From Chloroflexota bacterium (GTDB lineage: Bacteria > Chloroflexota > Anaerolineae > J102), in the NCBI GenBank assembly GCA_024276255.1, contig JAJRXO010000126.1:1-29452 (forward strand): a stretch of 29,452 nucleotides of DNA, in the 5' to 3' direction. A program made the translations under genes and the position numbers. The notes beneath the pieces were generated by a model. That model did not search any database. It was not told the origin of the DNA and was given only the letters and a program-made list of their open reading frames with translations. Below are positions 23,559 through 29,452 of the stretch, piece after piece. The stretch's first letter is position 1; each line of letters begins with the position of its first letter.

Positions 23559-24334
23559 ACAGAGAGCAAGTCGCTATTGTAACCGGCAGCAGCCGGGGGA
23601 TCGGCCGGGGCATTGCCCTGGCGTTGGCCGAAAACGGCTGGCGCATCGTCATCAACTATCGTAACAAGCGCACAGCAGCCGACCAGACGGCGCGAGATGT
23701 ACGCTCTCAGGGCGGCGAAGCCCTGGTTGTGCAGGCCGATATCGGCGATCTGGACAGCTTGCAAGGGCTGGTGGATGTGACGCTGGCGCAATGGGGCCGC
23801 ATTGACATGCTGGTGAACAACGCTGGCATTGCTCCCCGTCAGCGTCTGGACATCCTGCAGACCACACCAGAAAGCTACGACGAGGTGATGGCCGTGAATT
23901 TGCGGGGACCCTTTTTCCTCAGCCAGCGCGTGGCGCGGGAGATGATTCGCTTGTTGCAGCTGGGCGTGATCAACGCCCCCAAGATCGTCAATATCGGGTC
24001 TATCAGCGCCTACACCAGCTCCACCTCACGCGGTGAATACTGCATCAGCAAGGCCGGCGTGGGCATGATGACCAAACTGTGGGCCGATCGCCTGGCCGAG
24101 TATGGCATCAATGTGTATGAAATCCGTCCCGGCATTATCGCCACCGACCTCACCGCGGCGGTAAAAGAGAAATATGACCGGCTTATCCTCGAAGAGGGTC
24201 TAACCCCGATTCGTCGCTGGGGCCGGCCAGACGACATCGCTAAAGCAGTGCTTGCCATCGCCAGTGATCTGTTCCCCTTCTCCACCGGCGAGGTGATCAA
24301 TGTTGATGGTGGCTTCCATTTACATCGTCTGTAA
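23555..24334 (+). CDS. Short-chain dehydrogenase/reductase (SDR)
   Basis: A 259-residue classical SDR. TG(S)SRGIG at 10-17 binds NAD(P), N88-N-A-G91 stabilises the fold, and the catalytic set is S149, Y162 and K166 (YCISK), with RPGII after it. FabG-like in sequence, but the gene is translationally coupled to the GH88 hydrolase and followed by KDG kinase. The missing step between the hydrolase product and KDG is a keto-uronate reduction of the KduD type, so this is the most likely role. It is inferred from context, as SDR sequences do not fix substrate. An Arg near the end of strand 2 (NYRNKRT) suggests possible NADPH use. Confidence 0.88.
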   Translation: MNREQVAIVTGSSRGIGRGIALALAENGWRIVINYRNKRTAADQTARDVRSQGGEALVVQADIGDLDSLQGLVDVTLAQWGRIDMLVNNAGIAPRQRLDILQTTPESYDEVMAVNLRGPFFLSQRVAREMIRLLQLGVINAPKIVNIGSISAYTSSTSRGEYCISKAGVGMMTKLWADRLAEYGINVYEIRPGIIATDLTAAVKEKYDRLILEEGLTPIRRWGRPDDIAKAVLAIASDLFPFSTGEVINVDGGFHLHRL

Positions 24335-24381
24335 ATCTCCCTTCCCACCCCGAAAACCAAACATTCAACCAGGAGGAAACT

Positions 24382-25416
24382 ATGCCCAGGATCGTCACAT
24401 TTGGCGAGATAATGCTGCGGCTTTCGCCACCGGGACATTTTCGTTTTTCGCAGGCCCGCAGCTTTGATGTCATCTACGGCGGCGGTGAGTCCAATGTCGC
24501 CGTGTCGCTGGCCCACTTCGGGATGAATACCGAGTTCGTAACTCGCCTTCCGGCCAATGATATCGGCGACGCCTGCCTGAATTACTTGCGTCAGTTTGGC
24601 GTGGGGGTACGACACGTGGCACGAGGGGGCGAGCGTCTGGGTATTTATTTTTTGGAACATGGCGCCGTAAGCCGCGGCAGCAAGGTGATCTACGACCGGG
24701 CCCGCTCGGGCCTGGCCACCATTGAGCCCGGTATGATCGACTGGGACGCCGTGTTTGCCGAGGCTGACTGGTTCCATTGGACAGGAATCACGCCCGCCAT
24801 TTCGGCGGGAGCAGCGGCCACCTGCCTGGAGGCAGTGAAGGCTGCCAGAGCACACGGCCTTACTGTGTCCTGCGACCTCAATTATCGCAAGAAGTTGTGG
24901 AAGTGGGGCAAGGAACCAGGCGCAGTCATGGGGGAGCTGGTACAGTATTGCGACATCGCCGTCGGCAACGAGGAGGACGCGGACAGGGTGTTCGGCATCC
25001 ATGCCCCACACACCGATGTCACCTCGGGCAGGCTCGATGCCGCTCAATATGAGTACGTTTGCCACGAGCTGGGTACGCGTTTTCCCAACCTGCACACCAT
25101 CGCCATCACCCTGCGTGGCTCCCTCTCGGCCAGTCACAACACCTGGAGCGCCGTGCTCTGGCATGGCGGGCAACTCTACTTCGGCCCGCAATACGATATC
25201 ACGCACATCGTGGATCGGGTGGGCGGTGGCGACAGTTTTGTAGCCGGGCTGATCTACGGCCTGCTCAGCTATGGCGATGACAGGCAAAAGACGCTGAATT
25301 TTGCCGTGGCCGCCTCGGCACTCAAACATACTATTTTCGGTGATTTCAATCTTGTCACCGTGCCGGAAGTAGAAAAACTCATGGCCGGCGATGCCTCCGG
25401 CCGGGTGAGCCGTTAA
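24382..25416 (+). CDS. kdgK: 2-keto-3-deoxygluconate kinase (PfkB family)
   Basis: A 344-residue PfkB kinase with the typical KDG kinase start IVTFGEIMLRLSPPG, the substrate-site GGGESNVAVSLA at 33-44, CDLNYRKKLW at 164-173 and the ATP/catalytic motif GGGDSFVAG (281-289) with D284 as base. It phosphorylates 2-keto-3-deoxygluconate to KDPG, the substrate of the aldolase encoded 20 nt downstream. The start is firm: CAGGAGG ends 5 nt before ATG. It is preceded by a 47-nt spacer after the SDR gene. A second, more divergent kinase is at 1-1092. Confidence 0.92.
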   Translation: MPRIVTFGEIMLRLSPPGHFRFSQARSFDVIYGGGESNVAVSLAHFGMNTEFVTRLPANDIGDACLNYLRQFGVGVRHVARGGERLGIYFLEHGAVSRGSKVIYDRARSGLATIEPGMIDWDAVFAEADWFHWTGITPAISAGAAATCLEAVKAARAHGLTVSCDLNYRKKLWKWGKEPGAVMGELVQYCDIAVGNEEDADRVFGIHAPHTDVTSGRLDAAQYEYVCHELGTRFPNLHTIAITLRGSLSASHNTWSAVLWHGGQLYFGPQYDITHIVDRVGGGDSFVAGLIYGLLSYGDDRQKTLNFAVAASALKHTIFGDFNLVTVPEVEKLMAGDASGRVSR

Positions 25417-25436
25417 TAAAACAAAAGGAGAGCAAC

Positions 25437-26123
25437 ATGGCTAAATTCTCACGTCTGACCGTGCTTAATACTATGATCGAAACCGGTCTGGTGCCGGTTT
25501 TCTACCACCCCGATGTGGAGGTGGCCGCACAGATAGTGCAGGCCTGTGTCGATGGCGGCGCCCGCTGCATCGAATTCACCAACCGCGGAGATCAGGCCCA
25601 TCTCGTTTTCGGCGAGTTGGTACGCCGTTTTTGGGATGACGAGCGGGTGATCCTGGGCGTGGGCTCGGTGATCGATCCGATAGCCGCGGGACTGTATATG
25701 CAACTGGGCGCCAATTTCGTGGTGGGACCGGTGCTTAACCCCGAAGTCGCCCGCCTGTGTAACCGTCGCAAGGTCGCCTATTCACCGGGTTGCGGCAGTG
25801 TCAGTGAGATATCGGCGGCTGAAGAACTGGGCGTGGAGATCGTCAAGGTCTTCCCCGGCAGCCAGGTCGGTGGTCCCGGCTTTGTCAAAGCCGTACGCGG
25901 CCCCATGCCCTGGACCCGTATTATGCCCACCGGTGGCGTATCGCCCGACGAAGAAAATCTGCGAGCCTGGTTTGCTGCTGGCGTGGCCTGTGTGGGCATG
26001 GGCAGCAAGCTCATTAGCAAAGATCTGGTGGCCGCCCGCGACTTCGCCGCCCTGCGCCAGCGTACTGCTGCAACCGTGGCGCTGATTCAAAATCTCAAGG
26101 CTGAAGTCGGAGAAAATTTGTGA
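25437..26123 (+). CDS. 2-keto-3-deoxy-6-phosphogluconate (KDPG) aldolase
   Basis: A 228-residue class I aldolase of the KDPG/KHG family. It cleaves KDPG to pyruvate and glyceraldehyde-3-phosphate. The proton-relay Glu E46 and phosphate-site R50 are in IEFTNRG, the Schiff-base Lys is K137 (IVKVFPGSQVGG), and the pyruvate/phosphate loop is MPTGGV at 163-168. AAAAGGAG precedes the start at normal distance. Slightly longer than the E. coli enzyme (213). Together with the kinase just upstream it completes the lower Entner-Doudoroff branch for uronate catabolism. Confidence 0.93.
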   Translation: MAKFSRLTVLNTMIETGLVPVFYHPDVEVAAQIVQACVDGGARCIEFTNRGDQAHLVFGELVRRFWDDERVILGVGSVIDPIAAGLYMQLGANFVVGPVLNPEVARLCNRRKVAYSPGCGSVSEISAAEELGVEIVKVFPGSQVGGPGFVKAVRGPMPWTRIMPTGGVSPDEENLRAWFAAGVACVGMGSKLISKDLVAARDFAALRQRTAATVALIQNLKAEVGENL

Positions 26124-26135
26124 ATTATCCGCGCA

Positions 26136-26150
26136 GGGGGCTACGCCCCC
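26136..26150 (+). terminator. Short GC hairpin between KDPG aldolase and OYE genes
   Basis: gggggc (26136-26141), loop tac, gccccc (26145-26150), 12 nt after the aldolase stop, followed by gtattgct rather than a T-run. It may attenuate read-through into the OYE/CoA-transferase section or protect the upstream mRNA. No clear new promoter follows in the remaining 60 nt. Confidence 0.4.
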
Positions 26151-26212
26151 GTATTGCTATAGAATCACTGATTACGCTGTAGTGAACTCTGATCCTCACG
26201 AAAGGAGACACC

Positions 26213-27661
26213 ATGAGCAACGGCTATCCCCGCATTGCCCGTCTGCGCACCCCGGACCTGTTTCGCAATCGCATCGAGGAGCTGGGAATCCACCTGCCCT
26301 TTGATGAAACGGTTAGCCCCGCCCCCGATGGCCCGCTGGCCCAACCCTACACGTTAAAAAACGGTCGCATCATCGGTAATCGCTTTGCCGTACACCCCAT
26401 GGAAGGCTGGGACGGAACGATCGACGGCCTGCCCACCGTGTACACCCGTCGGCGATGGGCCAACTTTGGCAAGAGCGGCGGCAAGCTGATCTGGGGAGGG
26501 GAGGCCGTGGCTGTGCGCCATGACGGGCGCGCCAACCCCAACCAGTTGCTGATGGCAGAGCGGAATCTGAGTGGTTTTGCTGCGCTACACCGCACCCTGG
26601 TGGACGCGCATCGCCAGGCACATGGCCGCACCGATGATCTGCTGATAGGCCTGCAACTGACCCACTCTGGCCGCTTTGCCCGCCCCAACATCAAAACCCG
26701 CCTCGAACCCAAGATACTCTACCATCATCCCCTGCTGGACAGGCTCTTTCACGTGGACCCAGAGTTGCCTGTGCTCACGGATGGCGAGATCGATGATCTG
26801 ATCGGCGATTTTGTGCAGGCGGCGAAGCTGGCAGCCTCGGTCGGCTTTGATTTCGTGGATATCAAGCATTGCCACGGCTATCTGGGACACGAGTTTCTCA
26901 GCGCCTACGCTCGGCCGGGGCGTTATGGCGGCAGCCTTGAGAATCGCACTCGCTTCTTGCGGGAGATCGTGGCGGGCATCCGCCGCGAGGTGCCCGAACT
27001 GATGATCGGTGTGCGCATCAGCGCCTTTGATTTCCCGCCCTTCCGGCCGGGCCCCGACGGCCGCGGAGTGCCGCTATGGTTGGACGACAAGGAGGGGTTG
27101 TATCCCTTCGGCTTCGGCGCCGATCATGATGATCCCTTCCAGGTAGCCATCGACGAGATCCTGGAATTCTTGCAACTGCTGCAGGCGTTGGACATCGAGC
27201 TGGTTAATCTTTCGTGCTGCAGTCCCTATTACAATCCTCATTTCATGCGTCCTGCCTACTTCCCTCCCTCCGACGGTTACCTGCCCCCCGAAGATCCGCT
27301 GGTGGGCGTGGCCCGACAGATCAATGTGGTCGCTTCGCTCAAGGAACACATGCCCGATTTAGCCATGGTGGGCACGGGCTACAGCTATCTGCAGGAGTGG
27401 CTGCCTAACGTGGCGCAATACGTGGTGCGTACCGGCATGGTGGATTTTGTGGGCCTGGGGCGCATGATCCTGGCTTATCCTGAGATGCCAGCGGACGTGC
27501 TGGCCGGCCGGGAACTGGCCCGCAAGCGCATCTGTCGTACCTTTAGCGATTGCACGACGGCCCCCCGCAATGGCCTGATATCGGGCTGCTATCCCCTGGA
27601 CGATTTTTACAAATCGCTGCCGGAAGCGATTCGCTTAAAGGAGGCCAAGCACAAAGCATAA
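26213..27661 (+). CDS. NADH:flavin oxidoreductase, Old Yellow Enzyme family
   Basis: A 482-residue FMN-binding TIM barrel. Family landmarks: IIGNRFAVHPMEGWDG (53-68), GLQLTHSGRFARPN (146-159), DIKHCHGYLGHEFLS (216-230), the RYGGSLENRTRF signature (237-248), and VGLGRMILAYPE (413-424) as the FMN phosphate loop. Near the C-terminus are C441, C447 and C459. Dienoyl-CoA-reductase-type members have C-x2-C-x3-C-x11-C for a 4Fe-4S cluster; here it is C-x5-C-x11-C, so a normal cluster is doubtful. It lacks the FAD/NAD domain of the long members. It overlaps the CoA-transferase start (TAATG), so it probably reduces an unsaturated or CoA-linked acid made or used by that enzyme. AAAGGAG precedes the start. 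Confidence 0.9.
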   Translation: MSNGYPRIARLRTPDLFRNRIEELGIHLPFDETVSPAPDGPLAQPYTLKNGRIIGNRFAVHPMEGWDGTIDGLPTVYTRRRWANFGKSGGKLIWGGEAVAVRHDGRANPNQLLMAERNLSGFAALHRTLVDAHRQAHGRTDDLLIGLQLTHSGRFARPNIKTRLEPKILYHHPLLDRLFHVDPELPVLTDGEIDDLIGDFVQAAKLAASVGFDFVDIKHCHGYLGHEFLSAYARPGRYGGSLENRTRFLREIVAGIRREVPELMIGVRISAFDFPPFRPGPDGRGVPLWLDDKEGLYPFGFGADHDDPFQVAIDEILEFLQLLQALDIELVNLSCCSPYYNPHFMRPAYFPPSDGYLPPEDPLVGVARQINVVASLKEHMPDLAMVGTGYSYLQEWLPNVAQYVVRTGMVDFVGLGRMILAYPEMPADVLAGRELARKRICRTFSDCTTAPRNGLISGCYPLDDFYKSLPEAIRLKEAKHKA

Positions 27662-29259
27662 TGCAAATCATCTCATCAGCACAAGCTGCAAGCCTGCTCC
27701 AGGATGGCGATACCCTCCTGATCGGCGGCTCGGGCGGCGGTCATGCCGTGCCTGAGTCCCTCATTGTTGCTCTGGCTGAACGTTTTCAGGCCGAAGGGCG
27801 GCCCCGCAATCTCACCTTGCTGCACCCGGTGGGTTTGGGCGACATGGATAGCCGGGGTGTGGACAGATTGGCGGGGAAAGGCCTGCTCAAGCGCATTGTT
27901 ACCGGTGCCCTGGTCAATACACCCGCCATTCAGCGCATGGCCCGCGCAGACCTCATCGAGGCCTACACCCTGCCGCAGGGCGCGCTCTCCCAGCTCATGC
28001 GCGAGATGGCGGCCGGACGGCCCGGCCTGCTCTCGCATGTGGGCTTGCACACCTTTGTCGATCCCCGGTATGGCGGCGGCCGCCAGAGCCCTTCAGCCAG
28101 AGAAGATCTGGTGGAATTGGTGGAGCTGGCCGGCGGGGAGTGGCTGTTCTACAAGCCCATTTCCGTGGATGTGGCCTTTTTACGGGGCACCACGGCTGAC
28201 GAGGATGGCAACGTGACCATGGAGAAAGAGGCGGTCTTTGGCGAGATGCTATCCATGGCGCAGGCAACCCGGCGCTACGGCGGCGTGGTTATCGCGCAGG
28301 TCGAACGCCTTGCCCAACGCCACACCTTGCCCCCCAAGCAGGTAAAGATCCCTGGCATGCTGGTTGATCTGGTAGTCGTCGATCCACAGCAACGACAGAC
28401 CTACGTTACTGACTACAGCCCTGCCTACGCCGGCGAGTTGCGTGTTCCCCTGCAAGATATCCCGTCCCTGCCTTTCGATGCCCGTAAGGTGATTGCCCGT
28501 CGGGCCGCCATGGAGCTCTTTCCCGGCGCTGTGTGCAATCTGGGAGCCGGTGTCTCGACCGGTATTGCCAACATCGCCGCCGAGGAGGGCTTTCTCGACC
28601 AGATCATCCTCACCAACGAGCAGGGCCTGATCGGTGGGGCTCCGGCTTCGGGAGTAGATGCGGGCGCTGCCGTCAATTACGATGCCATTGTGGACCAGCC
28701 CTATCAGTTTGATTTTTACGATGGCGGCGGCCTGGACCTGGCTTTCCTCTCCTTTGCCCAGGTCGATGCCGAGGGCAGCGTCAATATCAGCCGTTTTGGC
28801 GACCGCATCATCGGCATCGGTGGCTTCCAGAACATCGCTCAAAACGCCAAGACCGTGATCTTCAGCGGCACCTTCACCGCCGGGGGACTGGATATCACCT
28901 GGGAGCAGGGCCGCACCGTGATTCGCCGTGAGGGCCGCCATGCCAAATTTGTGGGGCAGCTCGAGCAGGTATCCTACAACGGCGCCTATGCTGCTTCGCT
29001 GGGACAGAATGTGCTCTTCGTCAGCGAGCGGGCCGTGTTTCGTCGCCAACGCCAGGGCATGGTTCTGGTGGAGATCGCGCCCGGTGTGGATCTACAGCGG
29101 GATGTGCTCGCTCACATGGCTTTTCGTCCCCTGATTTCGCCTCAGTTGCGGTTGATGGATGAACGCTTATTCCGGCCCGAGCTGATGAACTACGCCCCCA
29201 CGCTACTGGCCAAACCCCGGATCAACCTGCCTGCCCGGTTGCGAAACCTGATAACGTAA
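27661..29259 (+). CDS. Family I acyl-CoA:carboxylate CoA-transferase (propionate/3-oxoacid type)
   Basis: A 532-residue single-chain CoA-transferase with alpha-like and beta-like halves fused. The CoA-binding GSGGGHAVPESL is at 23-34, and the catalytic Glu, which forms the glutamyl-CoA thioester, is E320 in TNEQGLIGGAP; GAGVSTGIANIAAEE (295-309) lies before it. Length and layout match YdiF/propionate CoA-transferase-type enzymes (about 520-530). It moves CoA from an acyl-CoA to a free carboxylate. The start at 27661 overlaps the OYE stop (TAATG) and is 111 nt inside a longer open frame. The acid substrate is unknown; no other enzyme of the uronate route needs CoA. Confidence 0.92.
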   Translation: MQIISSAQAASLLQDGDTLLIGGSGGGHAVPESLIVALAERFQAEGRPRNLTLLHPVGLGDMDSRGVDRLAGKGLLKRIVTGALVNTPAIQRMARADLIEAYTLPQGALSQLMREMAAGRPGLLSHVGLHTFVDPRYGGGRQSPSAREDLVELVELAGGEWLFYKPISVDVAFLRGTTADEDGNVTMEKEAVFGEMLSMAQATRRYGGVVIAQVERLAQRHTLPPKQVKIPGMLVDLVVVDPQQRQTYVTDYSPAYAGELRVPLQDIPSLPFDARKVIARRAAMELFPGAVCNLGAGVSTGIANIAAEEGFLDQIILTNEQGLIGGAPASGVDAGAAVNYDAIVDQPYQFDFYDGGGLDLAFLSFAQVDAEGSVNISRFGDRIIGIGGFQNIAQNAKTVIFSGTFTAGGLDITWEQGRTVIRREGRHAKFVGQLEQVSYNGAYAASLGQNVLFVSERAVFRRQRQGMVLVEIAPGVDLQRDVLAHMAFRPLISPQLRLMDERLFRPELMNYAPTLLAKPRINLPARLRNLIT

Positions 29260-29297
29260 AATCAGCCGTCTCTGCCCTTTCATGAGGAAAAAACAGT

Positions 29298-29452
29298 ATG
29301 GATACAAAAGTCGAATCCGAAGCGATTGCCGTCAGCTATCCGCGCGAGGGCGTGGCCCTGATTCAGATCCAGTCCAAACCGCTGGGCGTACTGCGTTTTG
29401 GCGTCAAGCAGGCGCTGCTCGCCCGCCTGCTTGAACTGGAGTCGGTTAAGAA
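29298..29452 (+). CDS. Probable enoyl-CoA hydratase/isomerase (N-terminus only)
   Basis: The first 51 residues of a protein cut by the window edge. It begins with EAIAVSYPREGVALIQIQS, resembling the opening beta-hairpin of crotonases (V-A-x-I-x-L-N-x-P), and continues into an amphipathic helix. GAGGA lies 9 nt before ATG 29298, and the gene starts 38 nt after the CoA-transferase stop. A crotonase would fit the CoA-acid chemistry suggested by the transferase, but the CoA-binding and catalytic regions are outside the window. Confidence 0.55.
   Translation, partial: MDTKVESEAIAVSYPREGVALIQIQSKPLGVLRFGVKQALLARLLELESVK

Noticed and set aside
24010..25329. A 439-codon open frame antisense to the SDR and KDG kinase genes
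   Set aside because: It is a shadow: the opposite strand holds two well-recognised genes with motifs and SD sites, and the antisense product resembles nothing.

Overview
The window reads as a stretch of a Chloroflexota (Anaerolineae/Caldilineae-like) chromosome. This is an inference from content: both solute-binding proteins are lipoproteins, and one carries the repetitive VEKVVEKVVE plus TPTPVP linker after the lipobox that is typical of that phylum. The DNA is moderately GC-rich, SD sites (AGGAGG) are clear, and gene packing is dense with many ATGA or TAATG overlaps. I see no tRNA, rRNA, CRISPR array, insertion sequence or phage gene. The content is catabolic: import and breakdown of uronic/aldonic acids and related small carboxylates.

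The layout is two divergent gene blocks separated by about 125 bp (21563-21687). That gap holds two sigma70-type promoters that face each other, each with an AT-rich dyad over its -10. Leftward from it, 20 co-oriented genes run to the window edge in three sections. Section A (21562 to 12657): GntR/FCD regulator, zinc-type MtaA-like URO-D methyltransferase, two translationally coupled enolase-superfamily enzymes, an NMT1/TauT-type ABC importer (permease, lipoprotein, ATPase), a cupin and an NCS1-type permease. Section B (12578 to 6957): two Gfo/Idh/MocA dehydrogenases, a xylose-isomerase-like TIM barrel, a second URO-D-like protein lacking the zinc ligands, and a mandelate-racemase-type acid sugar dehydratase. 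Section C (6419 to 1): behind a consensus promoter at 6825-6853, a family-1 sugar-binding lipoprotein with two permeases (no ATPase seen), a D-2-hydroxyacid dehydrogenase, an IclR regulator and a PfkB (KDG-type) kinase cut by the window edge.

The rightward block (21688 to the edge) is GntR/FCD regulator, GH88 unsaturated glucuronyl hydrolase, SDR, KDG kinase, KDPG aldolase, an Old-Yellow-Enzyme-type oxidoreductase, a family I CoA-transferase and the start of a probable crotonase. The first half fits cleavage of unsaturated uronate oligomers and the lower Entner-Doudoroff route (2-keto-3-deoxygluconate to KDPG to pyruvate and glyceraldehyde-3-phosphate). The second half adds CoA-acid chemistry that this route does not need.

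Taken together the locus looks like a composite sugar-acid utilisation island under at least three regulators, with acid sugar dehydratases, dehydrogenases and two KDG-type kinases converging on the KDPG aldolase. The least explained parts are the two URO-D-family proteins, the coupled enolase pair tied to the NMT1-type importer, and the CoA-transferase/OYE/crotonase tail.
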